Positions 49,697 through 62,800 of a stretch of 64,000 bases of DNA are shown here, piece by piece; the first letter of the stretch is position 1, and each line of letters starts with the position of its first letter. Source of the DNA: Hydractinia symbiolongicarpus (Eukaryota > Cnidaria > Hydrozoa > Anthoathecata > Hydractiniidae); NCBI RefSeq assembly GCF_029227915.1, contig NC_079881.1, forward strand, positions 31,969,501 through 32,033,500, read 5' to 3'. Both the position numbers and the translations under genes were made by a program. The notes below the pieces were generated by a model. The model was not told the DNA's origin. It made no database searches and saw only the letters and a program-made list of their open reading frames with translations.

Positions 49697-51899
49697 GCTA
49701 ACACAGTTTCCAGTGTAACTGCCAAGTTCTAGCATTCATGCCAAAGTAAGAAGAATGTTAATTTTTGGAGTCCAATTGTCTTATTCACCACATTTATAAG
49801 GTCAAAGTCAAAAATCAGTTAAATTATGTGCCACGTCAATCGTTTCACTTCTAAAAGCAATGCAACCTAGTAATATCGGAAAAATATCGCTAAACACATG
49901 GTGGTACCAATTGGTGACACAACCGTTGTAACTCAAACGGACAGATACCGTCAGAAAGTCAATGAAATGTAGTTTTTGAAACTGTCTCCATTTCCTCAGC
50001 GCCCACTAGTGTCTAGGATTAGTCCGAGAGTAAAAACTACTCATTGATCTTAATTTGTAAATAAAGAGCTAACACAGCGCGCAATGTAACTACTGAGTTC
50101 CGGCAATCATGCTGAAGATCAATTGCCTCATTTACCGCTTTTAAAAGGTCAAAGTCTAAAATCAGTTTAAAAAGTTTCCACGGTGAATCGTTTCACTGTT
50201 GAAAGCAATGCAACCTAGTAATATCGGAAAAAAAAATGCTAAATACATGTTGGTTCCAATTGGTGGCGCAACCGTTGTAACTCAAATGCACTGATGCCAT
50301 CAGAAAGTCAATGAAATGTACTTTTTGAAACTGTCTCCATTTTTTCAAGGCGTGCTAACTGCTACGACTAGTCCCACAGTAAGAATGATTCATTGATCTT
50401 AATTTGTAAATAAAGAGCTAACACAGCGCTCAGTGTAAATACTGAGTTCCGGCAATCAAGCTAACATAACAAGAATGTTAATTCTTGGCGTTCAATTGTT
50501 TAATTTACCACATTTATAAGGTCAAAGTCTAAAATCAGTTCTATTAGCTCCCACGGCCAATCGTTTCACTGTTAAAAGCAATGCATCCTAGTAATATGGA
50601 AAAATTATCGCTAAGTAAATATTGGTACGAATATGTGACGCAAACCTTGTAACTCAATCGGATTGATACTGTTAGAAAGTTAATGAAATGTTTTGTTTGA
50701 AACTGTCTCCATTTCTTCAGCGCGCTAAAGGCTAGGATTAGTCCCAGAGTGAAAATGACTCATTTATCTAAAATTGTAAATAAAGAGCTAACACAGCACC
50801 CAGTGTAAATACTGAGTTTGGCAATCAAGCTACCGTAACAAGAATCTTAATTCTTAGAGTCCAATTGTCTCATATACCACATATAAAAGGTTAAAGCCGA
50901 AAATCAGTTCAATTAGGTCCCACGGTCAATCGTTTCACTGTTAAAAGCAAAACAACATAGTAATATCGGAAAAATATTGCTAAATACATGGTGGTACCAA
51001 TTGGTGACGCAACTGTTGTTACACGAACGGAAGGATACCGCTAGAAAGTCAATGAAATGTTGTTTTTGAAACTGTCTCTATTTCTGCAGGGCGCGTTAAC
51101 GGATAGGATAAGCCTCACAGTAAGAATGACTCATTGATATACATTTGAAAACAAAGAGCTAACACAGTGTCCAGTGTAACTGCTGAGTTCCAGCATTCAT
51201 GCCAAAGTAAGAAGAATGTGAATTCTTTGAGTCCAATCGTCTCATATAGCACATTTATAAGGTCAAAGTGTAAAATCAGTTCTATTAACTCCCACGGTCA
51301 ATCGTGTCACTGTTAAAAGCAATACAACCTAGTAATATCGCAAAAATATCGCTAAATACATGGTGGTACCAATTGGTGACGTAACTGTTGTTACACGAAC
51401 GGACGGATACCGTTAGAAAGTCAATGAAATGTAGTTTTTGAAACTGTCTCCATTTCTTCAGCGCGCTAAGGGCAAGGATTAATCCCAGAGTAAAAATGAG
51501 ATATTGATCTAAATTTGTAAATAAAGAGCTAACACAGCGCGCAGTGTAAATACTGAGTTCCGGCAATCAAGCTAACGTAACAAAAATCTTAATTCTTAGA
51601 GTCCAATTGTCTCATTTACCACATTTAAAAGGTCAAAGCCGAAAATCAGTTCAATTAGGTCCCACGATAAATTGCTTCACTTTTAAAGGCAATGCAGCCT
51701 AGTAATATCGGAGAAATATCGCAAAATACATGTTGGTAGGAAGATGTGACGAAACCGTTATAATTCAAACGGATTGACACTGTTAGAAAGTCAATGAAAT
51801 GTTGTTTTTGAATCTGTCTCTATTTCTTCAGGACGCGATAACAGATAGGATTAGTCTCACAATATAAATGACTCATTGATCTACATTTGTAGATAAAGA
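49697..51899 (+). repeat. B six-monomer HOR, copy 2 (2203 bp)
   Basis: Units start at 49697, 50068, 50417, 50787, 51158 and 51528, with lengths 371, 349, 370, 371, 370 and 372 bp. Unit order and private variants (TTGGCGTTCAATTG, AAACCTTGTAACTCAATCGG, GGCAAGGATTAATCCC) match the previous copy almost base for base, and the insertion site is empty here. Confidence 0.92.
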
Positions 51900-52435
51900 G
51901 CTAACACAGTTTCCAGTGTAACTGCCAAGTTCTAGCATTCATGCCAAAGTAAGAAGAATGTTAATTTTTGGAGTCCAATTGTCTTATTCACCACATTTAT
52001 AAGGTCAAAGTCAAAAATCAGTTAAATTATGTGCCACGTCAATCGTTTCACTTCTAAAAGCAATGCAACCTAGTAATATCGGAAAAATATCGCTAAACAC
52101 ATGGTGGTACCAATTGGTGACACAACCGTTGTAACTCAAACGGACAGATACCGTCAGAAAGTCAATGAAATGTAGTTTTTGAAACTGTCTCCATTTCCTC
52201 AGCGCCCACTAGTGTCTAGGATTAGTCCGAGAGTAAAAACTACTCATTGATCTTAATTTGTAAATAAAGAGCTAACACAGCGCGCAATGTAACTACTGAG
52301 TTCCGGCAATCATGCTGAAGATCAATTGCCTCATTTACCGCTTTTAAAAGGTCAAAGTCTAAAATCAGTTTAAAAAGTTTCCACGGTGAATCGTTTCACT
52401 GTTGAAAGCAATGCAACCTAGTAATATCGGAAAAA
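51900..52435 (+). repeat. B six-monomer HOR, partial copy 3
   Basis: The b2 unit at 51900 and the b3 front at 52271 match the previous copy at an offset of 2203 bp. Near 52430 the sequence leaves the HOR: GGAAAAATATCGCTAAATAC replaces the A-rich GGAAAAAAAAATGC, and a different back half follows. This is the right breakpoint of the HOR block. Confidence 0.85.
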
Positions 52436-55198
52436 TATCGCTAAATACATGGTGGTACCAATTGGTGACGCAACCGTTGTAACTCAAACGGACAGATTCC
52501 GTCAGAAAGTCAATGAAATGTAGTTTTTGAAACTGTCTCTATTTCTTCAACGCGCACTATTGTCTAGGATTAGTCCCAGAGTAAAAATTACTCATTGATC
52601 TAAATTTATAAATAAAGAGCTAACACAGCGCGCAGTGTAAATACTGAGTTCCCGCAATCAAGCTAACGTAACAAGAATCTTAATTCTTAGAGTCCAATTG
52701 TCTCATATACCACATTTAAAAGGTCAAAGCCCAAAATCAGTTCAATTAGGTCCCACGATAAATTGCTTCACTTTTAAAGGCAATGCAGCCTAGTAATATC
52801 GGAAAAATATCGCAAAATACATGTTGGTAGGAGTATGTGACGAAACCGTTATAACTCAAACGGATTGACACCGTTAGAAAGTCAATGAAATGTTGTTTTT
52901 GAAACTGTCCCCATTTCTTCAGCACGCGCTAATGGCTAGGATTAGTCGCAGAGTAAAAATGACTCATTGATCTACATTTGTACATAAAGAGCTAACACAG
53001 TTTCCGGTGTAACTGCCGAGTTTCAGCATTCATGCCAAAGTAAGAAGAATGTTAATTCTTGGAGTCCAATTGTCTCATTTACCACATTTATAAGGTCAAA
53101 GTCCAAAATCAGTTCAATTAGGTCCCACGGTCAATCGTTTCACTTCTAAAAGCAATGCAACCTAGTAATATCGGAAAAATATCGCTAAATACATGGTGGT
53201 ACCAATTGGTGACGCAACCGTTGTAACTCAAACGGACAGATACCGTCAGAAAGTCAATGAAATGTAGTTTTTGAAACTGTCTCTATTTCTTAAATGCGCA
53301 CTATTGTCTAGGATTAGTCCCAGAGTAAAAATTACTCATTGATCTAAATTTTTAAATAAAGAGCTAACACAGCGCGCAGTGTAAATACTGAGTTCCGGCA
53401 ATCAAGCTAACGTAACAAGAATCTTAATTCTTAGAGTCCAATTTTCTCATATACCACATTTAAAAGGTCAAAGCCCGAAATCAGTTCAATTTGGTCCCAC
53501 GATAAATCGCTTCACTTTTAAAGGCAATGCATCCAACTAATATCGGAATAATATCGCTAAATACATGTTGGTACGAATATGTGTCGCAACCGTTATAACT
53601 TAAACTGACTGATACCGTTGGAAAGTCAATGAAATGTTGTTTTTGAAACTGTCTCTATTTCGTCAGGACGCGATAACGGATAGGATTAGTCTCAGAGTAT
53701 GAATGACTCATTGATCTACATTTGTAGATAAAGAGCTAACACAGTTTGCAGTGTAACTGCGGAGTTCCAGCATTCATGCCAAAGTAGGAAGAATGTTAAT
53801 TCTTGGAGTCAAATTGCCTCATTCACCACATTGATAAGGTCAAAGTCCAAAATCAGTTCAATTAGGTCCCACGGTCAATCGTTCCACTTCTAAAAGCAAT
53901 TCAACCTAGTAATATCGGAAAAATATCGCTAAATACATGGTGGTACCAATTGGTGACGCAACCGTTGTAACTCAAACGGACAGATACCGTCAGAAAGTCA
54001 ATGAAATTTTGTTTTCGAAACTGTCTCTATTTCTTCAACGCGCACTATTGTCTAGGATTAGTCCCAGAGTAAAAATTACTCATTGATCTAAATTTTTAAA
54101 TAAAGAGCTAACACAGCGCGCAATGTAACTACTGAGTTCCGGCAATCATGTTGAAGATCAATTGCCTCATTTACCGCTTTTAAAAGGTCAAAGTCTAAAA
54201 TCAGTTTAAAAGGTTTCCACGGTGAATCGTTTCACTGATGAAAGCAATGCAACCTAGTAATATCGGAAAAAAAATTGCTAAATACATGTTGGTTCCAATT
54301 GGTGGCGCAACCGTTGTAACTCAAATGCACTGATGCCATTAGAAAGTCAATGAAATGTACTTTTTGAAACTGTCTCCATTTTTTCAAGGCGCGCTAACTG
54401 CTACGATTAGGCCCACAGCAAGAATGACTCATTGATCTTAATTTGTAAATAAAGAGCTAACACAGCGCTCAGTGTAAATACTGAGTTCCGGAAATAAAGC
54501 TAACATAACAAGAATGTTAATTCTTGGCGTTCAATTGTCTAATTTACCACATTTGTAAGGTCAAAGTCTAAAATCAGTTCTATTAGCTCCCACGGCCAAT
54601 CGTTTCACTGTTAAAAGCAATGCAACCTAGTAATATGGAAAAATTATCGCTAAGTAAATATTGGTACGAATATGTGACGCAAAACTTGTAGCTCAAACGG
54701 ATTGATACTGTTAGAAAGTTAATGAAATGTTGTTTTTGAAACTGTTTCCATTTCTTCAGCGCGCTAAAGGCTGGGATTAGTCCCAGAGTAAAAATGACTC
54801 ATTTACCTAAAATTGTAAATAAAGAGTTAACACAGCGCGCAGTGTAAATACTGAGTTCTGGCAATCAAGCTAACGTAACAAGAAGCTTAATTCTTAGAGT
54901 CCAATTGTCTCATTTACCACATTTAAAATGTCAAAGCCGAAAATCAGTTCAATTAGGTCCCACGGTCAATCGTTTCACTGTTAAAAGCAATACAACCTAG
55001 TAATATCGGAAAAATATCGCAAAATACATGGTGGTACCAATTGGTGTCGCAACCGTTGTAACTCTAACGGACAGATACCGTCAGAAAGTCAATGAAATAT
55101 AGTTTTTGGAACTGTCTCCATTTCCTCAGCGCCCACTAGTGTCTAGGATTAGTCCCAGAGTAAAAACTACTCCTTGATCTTAATTTTTAAATAAAGAG
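52436..55198 (+). repeat. Mixed B monomers without a clear HOR
   Basis: Units include b1 (52620), b2 (52992), b1, b2, b3 (near 54110, with GTTGAAGATC), b5 and b1 types, close to 370 bp apart. They show the same subtypes as the HORs to the left in a different order. The b3 unit lies 1836 bp (five units) after the one at 52271. No other sequence class is seen. Confidence 0.6.
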
Positions 55199-55857
55199 CT
55201 AACACAGCGCGCAGTGTAAATACTGAGTTCCGGCAATCAAGCTAACGTAACAAGAATCCTAATTCTTAGAGTCCAATAGTCTCATATACCACATTTAAAA
55301 GGTCAAAGCCCAAAATCAGTTCAATTAGGTCACACGATAAATCGCTTTACTTTTAAAGGCAATGCAGCCTAGTAATATCGGAATAATATCGCTAAGTAAA
55401 TGTTGGTACGAATATGTGTCGCAACCGTTATAACTTAAACTGATTGATACCGTAGGAAAGTCAATGAAATGTTGTTTTTGAAACTGTCTCTATTTCGTCA
55501 CAACGCGATAACGGATAGGATTAGTCTCAGAGTATGAATGACTCATTGATCTCCTTGGAGAACAACTGCCTCATTTTTCACATTAATAAGGTCACAGTCC
55601 AGAATCAGTTCAATTAACTCCCTAGTCAATCGTTTCACTGTTAAAAGCGATGCCACCTAGTAATATCCGAATACTATCGCTAAATACATGTTGGTACAAA
55701 TATGTGACGAAACCGTTATAACTCAAACGGATTGACACCGTTAGAAAGTCAATGAAATGTTGTTTTTGAATCTGTCTCTATTTCTTCAGGACGCGATAAC
55801 AGATAGGATTAGTCTCACAATATAAATGACTCATTGATCTACATTTGTAGATAAAGA
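55199..55857 (+). repeat. B monomer followed by a truncated A-like/B chimera
   Basis: The first unit is a normal b1 type. Near 55551 ATTGATCT is joined to CCTTGGAGAACAACTGCCTC, losing the front of the next unit (about 84 bp). From there to about 55650 the sequence carries family A words: GGTCACAGTCC and AAAAGCGATGCC. The back half returns to B (GTGACGAAACCGTTATAAC, AGGACGCGATAACAG). The patch is either a family A fragment inside B or a third, intermediate subtype. Confidence 0.7.
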
Positions 55858-56228
55858 GCTAACACAGTTTCCAGTGTAACTGCCAAGTTCTAGCATTCAT
55901 GCAAAAGTAAGAAGAATGTTAATTTTTGGAGTCCAATTGTCTTATTCACCACATTTATAAGGTCAAAGTCAAAAATCAGTTAAATTATGTGCCACGTCAA
56001 TCGTTTCACTTCTAAAAGCAATGGAACCTAGTAATATCGGAAAAATATCGCTAAATACATGGTGGTACCAATTGGTGACATAACCGTTGTAACTCAAACG
56101 GACAGATACCGTCACAAAGTCAACGAAATGTAGTTTTTGAAACTGTCTCCATTTCCTCAGCGCCCACTAGTGTCTAGGATTAGTCCGAGAGTAAAAACTA
56201 CTCATTGATCTTAATTTGTAAATAAAGA
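55858..56228 (+). repeat. Single b2 monomer of the 2203-bp HOR type
   Basis: This unit matches the b2 unit at 49697 and leads into a b3 unit as in the six-monomer HOR (offset about 6161 bp). It shows that part of that HOR is present here as well. Confidence 0.65.
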
Positions 56229-56947
56229 GCTAACACAGCGCGCAATGTAACTACTGAGTTCCGGCAATCATGCTGAAGATCAATTGCCTCATTTACCGCT
56301 TTTAAAAGGTCAAAGTCTAAAATCAGTTTAAAAAGTTTCCACGGTGAATCGTTTCACTGTTGAAAGCAATGCAACCTAGTAATATCGGAAAAAAAATTGC
56401 TAAATACATGTTGGTTCCAATTGGTGGCGCAACCGTTGTAACTCAAATGCACTGATGCCATCAGAAAGTCAATGAAATGTACTTTTTGAAACTGTCTCCA
56501 TTTTTTCAAGGCGCGCTAACTGCTACGACTAGTCCCACAGTAAGAATGATTCATTGATCTTAATTTGTAAATAAAGAGCTAACACAGCGCTCAGTGTAAA
56601 TACTGAGTTCCGGCAATCAAGCTAACATAACAAGAATGTTAATTCTTGGCGTTCAATTGTTTAATTTACCACATTTATAAGGTCAAAGTCTAAAATCAGT
56701 TCTATTAGCTCCCACGGCCAATCGTTTCACTGTTAAAAGCAATGCATCCTAGTAATATGGAAAAATTATCGCTAAGTAAATATTGGTACGAATATGTGAC
56801 GCAAACCTTGTAACTCAATCGGATTGATACTGTTAGAAAGTTAATGAAATGTTGTGTTTGAAACTGTCTCCATTTCTTCAGCGCCCCAAAGGCTAGGATT
56901 AGTCCCAGAGTGAAAATGACTCATTTATCTAAAATTGTAAATAAAGA
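56229..56947 (+). repeat. b3-b5 dimer, copy 1 (719 bp)
   Basis: A short b3 unit is followed by a b5 unit. The pair matches 50068-50786 and is followed directly by a second copy of itself. The first unit reads GCGCGCAATGTAACTACTGA. Confidence 0.8.
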
Positions 56948-57666
56948 GCTAACACAGCGCCCAGTGTAAATACTGAGTTCCGGCAATCATGCTGAAGATC
57001 AATTGCCTCATTTACCGCTTTTAAAAGGTCAAAGTCTAAAATCAGTTTAAAAAGTTTCCACGGTGAATCGTTTCACTGTTGAAAGCAATGCAACCTAGTA
57101 ATATCGGAAAAAAAATTGCTAAATACATGTTGGTTCCAATTGGTGGCGCAACCGTTGTAACTCAAATGCACTGATGCCATCCGAAAGTCAATGAAATGTA
57201 CTTTTTGAAACTGTCTCCATTTTTTCAAGGCGCGCTAACTGCTACGACTAGTCCCACAGTAAGAATGATTCATTGATCTTAATTTGTAAATAAAGAGCTA
57301 ACACAGCGCTCAGTGTAAATACTGAGTTTCGGCAATCAAGCTAACATAACAAGAATGTTATTTCTTGGCGTTCAATTGTTTAATTCACCACATTTATAAG
57401 GTCAATGTCTAAAATCAGTTCTATTAGCTCCCACGGCCAATCGTTTCACTGTTAAAAGCAATGCATCCTAGTAATATGGAAAAATTATCGCTAATTAAAT
57501 ATTGGTACGAATATGTGACGCAAACCTTGTAACTCAAACGGATTGATACTGTTAGAAAGTTAATGAAATGTTGTGTTTGAAACTGTCTCCATTTCTTCAG
57601 CGCGCTAAAGGCTAGGATTAGTCCCAGAGTGAAAATGACTCATTTATCTAAAATTGTAAATAAAGA
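56948..57666 (+). repeat. b3-b5 dimer, copy 2 (719 bp)
   Basis: This copy has the same length as copy 1 and is nearly identical to it. Its first bases are b1-like (GCGCCCAGTGTAAATACTGA) before becoming b3 (GCTGAAGATCAATTGCC), which places the duplication breakpoint in the front of the unit. Confidence 0.8.
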
Positions 57667-59149
57667 GCTAACACAGTTTCCAATGTAATTGTGGAGTTCC
57701 AGTATTCATGCCAAAGAAAGAAGAATGTTAATTCTTGGAGTCCAATTGTTTTAATTATCACATTTACAAGGTCAAAGTCCAAAGTCAGTTCAATTAGGAC
57801 CCACGGTCAATGGTTTCACTTCCAAAAGCAATGCAACCTAGGAACATCGGAAAAATATCGCTAAGTACATGTTGGTACGAATATTTGACTCAACGGTTGT
57901 AACTCAAGCGGACTGATACAGTTAGAAAGTCAATGATATGTTGTTTTTGAAACTGTCTCTATTTCTTCAGGGCGCGCTGACGGATAGGAGTAGTCTCTCA
58001 GTAAGAATGACTAATTGATCTACGTTTGTAAATAAAGGGCTAACCAGCGTCCTGTCTAACTGCAGAGTTCCAGTATTCATTCCAAAGTAAGAAGAATGTT
58101 AATTCTTTGAGTCCAATTGTCTCATTTACCACATTTAAAAGATCAAAGCCGAAAATCAGTTCAATTAGGTCCCACGATAAATTGCTTCACTTTTAAAGGC
58201 AATGCAGCCTAGGAACATCGGAAAAATATCGCTAAGTACATGGTGGTACCAATTGGTGACGCAACCGTTGTAACTTAAACGGACAGATACCGTCAGAAAG
58301 TCAATGAAATTTCGTTTTTGAAACTGTCTCTATTTCTTCAGCGCGCAAAGGGCTAGGATTAATCCCAGAGTAAAAATGACTTATTGATCTAAATCTGTAA
58401 ATAAAGAGCTAACACAGCGCGCAGTGTAAATACTGAGTTCCGGCAATCAAGCTAACGTAACAAGAATCCTAATTCTTAGAGTCCAATTGTCTCATTTACC
58501 ACATTTAAAAGGTCAAAGCCGAAAATCAGTTCAATTAGGTCCCACGATAAATTGATCACTTTTAAAGGCAATGCAGCCTAGTAATATCGGACAAATATCG
58601 CAAAATACACGTTGGTAGGAATATGTGACGAAACCGTTATAACTCAAACGGATTGACAATGTTAGAAAGTCAATGAAATGTTGTTTTTGAATCTGTCTCT
58701 ATTTCTTCAGGACGCGATAACAGATAGGATTAGTCTCACAATATAAATGACTCATTGATCTACATTTGTAGATAAAGAACTAACAAAGTTTACAGTGTAA
58801 CTGCCAAGTTCTAGCATTCATGCCAAAGTAAGAAGAATGTTAATTTTTGGAGTCCAATTGATTTATTCACCACATTTATAAGGTCAAAGTCAAAAATCAG
58901 TTAAATTAGGTGCCACGTCAATCGTTTCACTTCTAAAAGCAATGCAACCTAGTAACCTCGGAAAAATATCACTAAATACATGGTGGTACCAATTGGTGAC
59001 GCAACTGTTGTAACTCAAACGGACGATTACCGTTAGAAAGTCAATGAAATGTAGTTTTTGAAACTGTCCCCATCTCTTCAGCACGCGCTAATGGCTAGGA
59101 TTAGTCCCAGAGTAAAAATGACTCATTGATCTACATTTGTAGATAAAGA
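57667..59149 (+). repeat. Mixed B monomers
   Basis: Units include one with AGTTTCCAATGTAATTGTGG (57667), a divergent unit near 58036 with GGGCTAACCAGCGTCCTGTC, a b1 unit and a b2-like unit near 58778 with AACTAACAAAGTTTACAGTG. Spacing stays near 370 bp. No other sequence class is seen. Confidence 0.6.
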
Positions 59150-59521
59150 GCTAACACAGTTTCCGGTGTAACTGCCGAGTTCCAGCATTCATGCCAAAGT
59201 AAGGAGAATGTTAATTCTTGGAGTCCAATTGTCTCATTTACCACATTTATAAGGTCAAAGTCCAAAATCAGTTCAATTATGTCCCACGGTCAATCGTTTC
59301 ACTTCTAAAAGCAATGCAACCTAGTAATATCGGAAAAATATCGCTAAATACATGGTGGTACCAATTGGTGACGCAACCGTTGTAACTCAAACGGACGATT
59401 ACCGTTAGAAAGTCAATGAAATGTAGTTTTTGAAACTGTCCCCATTTCTTCAGCACGCGCTAATGGCTAGGATTAGTCCCAGAGTAAAAATGACTCATTG
59501 ATCTACATTTGTAGATAAAGA
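59150..59521 (+). repeat. Duplicated B monomer, copy 1 (372 bp)
   Basis: The front part, from GCTAACACAGTTTCCGGTG to AACTCAAACGGAC, is identical by eye to the following unit, including GTAAGGAGAATG and AATTATGTCCCACGG. The upstream 150 bases also match the end of this unit with one visible difference (CATCTCTTC versus CATTTCTTC), so the duplicated tract extends left to about 59000. Confidence 0.85.
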
Positions 59522-59893
59522 GCTAACACAGTTTCCGGTGTAACTGCCGAGTTCCAGCATTCATGCCAAAGTAAGGAGAATGTTAATTCTTGGAGTCCAA
59601 TTGTCTCATTTACCACATTTATAAGGTCAAAGTCCAAAATCAGTTCAATTATGTCCCACGGTCAATCGTTTCACTTCTAAAAGCAATGCAACCTAGTAAT
59701 ATCGGAAAAATATCGCTAAATACATGGTGGTACCAATTGGTGACGCAACCGTTGTAACTCAAACGGACAGATACCGTCAGAAAGTCAATGAAATGTAGTT
59801 TTTGAAACTGTCTCTATTTCTTAAACGCGCACTTTTGTCTAGGATTAGTCCCAGAGTAAAAATTACTCGTTGATCTAAATTTATAAATAAAGA
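59522..59893 (+). repeat. Duplicated B monomer, copy 2 (372 bp)
   Basis: This is the second copy of the one-unit duplication. It departs from copy 1 after AACTCAAACGGAC (about 59768), where CAGATACCGTCAG replaces GATTACCGTTAG; that is the right breakpoint. Confidence 0.85.
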
Positions 59894-62800
59894 GCTAACA
59901 CAGCGCGCAGTGTAAATACTGAGTTCCGGCAATCAAGCTAACGTAACAAGAATCTTAATTCTTAGAGTCCAATTGTCTTATATACCACATTTAAAAGGTC
60001 AAAGCCCAAAATCAGTTCAATTTGGTCCCACGATAAATCGCTTCAATTTTAAAGGCAATGCATCCTAGTAATATCGGAATAATATCGCTAAATACATGTT
60101 GGTACGAATATGCGTCGCAACCGTTATAACTTAAACTGACTGATACCGTTGGAAAGTCAATGAAATGTTGTTTTTGAAACTGTCTCTATTTCGTCAGGAC
60201 GCGATAACGGATAGGATTAGTCTCAGAGTATGAATGACTCATTGATCTACATTTGTAGATAAAGAGCTAACACAGTTTCCAGTGTAACTGCGGAGTTCCA
60301 GCATTCATGCCAAAGTAAGAAGAATGTTAATTCTTGGAGTCAAATTGCCTCATTTACCACATTTATAAGGTCAAAGTCCAAAATCAGTTCAATTAGGTCC
60401 CACGGTCAATCGTTCCACTTCTAAAAGCAATTCAACCTAGTAATATCGGAAAAATATCGCTAAATACATGGTGGTACCAATTGGTGACGCAACTGTTGTT
60501 ACACGAACGGACGGATACCGTTAGAAAGTCAATGAAATGTTGTTTTTGAAACTGTCTCTATTTCTTCAGGGCGCGTTAACGGATAGGATTAGCCTCACAG
60601 TAAGAATGACTCATTGATCTACATTTGAAAATAAACAGCTAACACAGTGTCCAGTGTAATTGCTGAGTTCCAGCATTCATGCCAAAGTAAGAAGAATGTT
60701 AATTCTTTGAATCCAATCGTCTCATTTAGCACATTTATAAGGTCAAAGTCTAAAATCAGTTCTATTAGCTCCCACGGTCAATCGTTTCACTGTTAAAAGC
60801 AATGCAACCTAGTAATATGGAAAAATTATCGCTAAGTGAATGTTGGTAGGAATATGTGACGCAACCCTTGTAACTCAAACGGATTGATACTGTTAGAAAG
60901 TTAATGAAATGTTGTTTTTGAAACTGTCTCCATTTCTTCAGCGCGCTAAAGGCTGGGATTAGTCCCAGAGTGAAAATGACTCATTTATCTAAAATTGTAA
61001 ATAAAGAGCTAACACAGCGCCCAGTGTTAATACTGAGTCCGGCAATCAAGCTAACGTAACAAGATTCTTAATTCTTAGAGTCCAATTGTCTCATATACCA
61101 CATTTAAAAGGTCAAAGTAAAAAATCAGTTCAATTAGATCCCACAGTCACTCGTTTCACTTCTAAAAGCCATGCAACCTAGTAATATCGGAAAAATATCG
61201 CTAAATACATGGTGGTACCAATTGGTGTCGCAACCGTTGTAACTCAAACGGACAGATACCGTCAGAAAGTCAATGAAATATAGTTTTTGAAACTGTCTCC
61301 ATTTCCTCAGCGCCCACTATTGTCTAGGATTAGTCCCAGAGTAAAAACTGCTCATTGATCTTAATTTGTAAATAAAGAGCTAACACAGCGCGCAGTGTAA
61401 ATACTGAGTTCCGGCAATCAAGCTAACGTAACAAGAATCTTAATTCTTAGAGTCCAATAGTCTCATATACCACATTTAAAAGGTCAAAGCCCAAAATCAG
61501 TTCAATTAGGTCCCACGATAAATCGATTTACTTTTAAAGGCAATGCAGCCTAGTAATATCGGAATAATATCGCTAAATAAATGTTGGTACGAATATGTGT
61601 CGCAACCGTTATAACTTAAACTGACTGATACCGTAGGAAAGTCAATGAAATGTTGTTTTTGAAACTGTCTCTATTTCGTCAGGACGCGATAACGGATAGG
61701 ATTAGTCTCAGAGTATGAATGACTCATAGATCCCCATTGGTAGATAAAGAGCTAACACAGTTTCCAGTGTAACTGCCGAGTTCCAGCATTCATGCCAAAG
61801 TAAGAAGAATGTTAATTCTCGGAGTCCAATTATCTCATTTACCACATTTATAAGGTCAAAGTCCAAAATCAGTTCAATTAGGTCCCACGGTCAATCGTTT
61901 CACTTCTAAAAGCAATGCAACCTAGTATTATCAGACAAATATCGCTAAATACATGGTGGTACCAATTGGTGACGCAACCGTTGTAACTCAAACAGACAGA
62001 TACCGTCAGAAAGTCAATGAAATGTAGTTTTTGAAACTGTCTCCATTTCCTCAGCGCCCACTAGTGTCTAGGATTAGTCCCAGAGTAAAAACTACTCATT
62101 GATCTTAATTTGTAAATAAAGAGCTAACACAGCGCGCAATGTAACTACTGAATTCCGGCAATCATGCTGAAGATCAATTGCCTCATTTACCGCTTTTAAA
62201 AGGTCAAAGTCTAAAATCAGTTTAAAAAGTTTCCACGGTGAATCGTTTCACTGTTGAAAGCAATGCAACCTAGTAATATCGGAAAAAAAATTGCTAAATA
62301 CATGTTGGTTCCAATTGGTGGCGCAACCGTTGCAACTCAAATGCACTGATGCCATCAGAAAGTCAATGAAATGTACTTTTTGAAACTGTCTCCATTTTTT
62401 CAAGGCGCGCTAACTGCTACGATTAGTCCCACAGTAAGAACGACTCATTGATCTTAATTTGTAAATAAAGAGCTAACACAGCGCTCAGTGTAAATACTGA
62501 GTTCCGGCAATCAAGCTAACATAACAAGAATGTTAATTTTTGGCGTTCAATTGTCTAATTTACCACATTTATAAGGTCAAAGTCCACAATCAGTTCAATT
62601 AGGTACACGATCAATCGTTTCACTGTTAAAAGCAATGCAACCTAGTAATATGGCAAAATTATCGCGAAGTAAATGTTGGTACGAATATGTGACGCAACCG
62701 TTGTAACTCAAACGGACTGATACCGTTAGAAAGTTAATGAAATGTTGTTTTTGAAACTGTCTCTATTTCTTCAGGGCGCAGTAACGGATAGGATTAGCCT

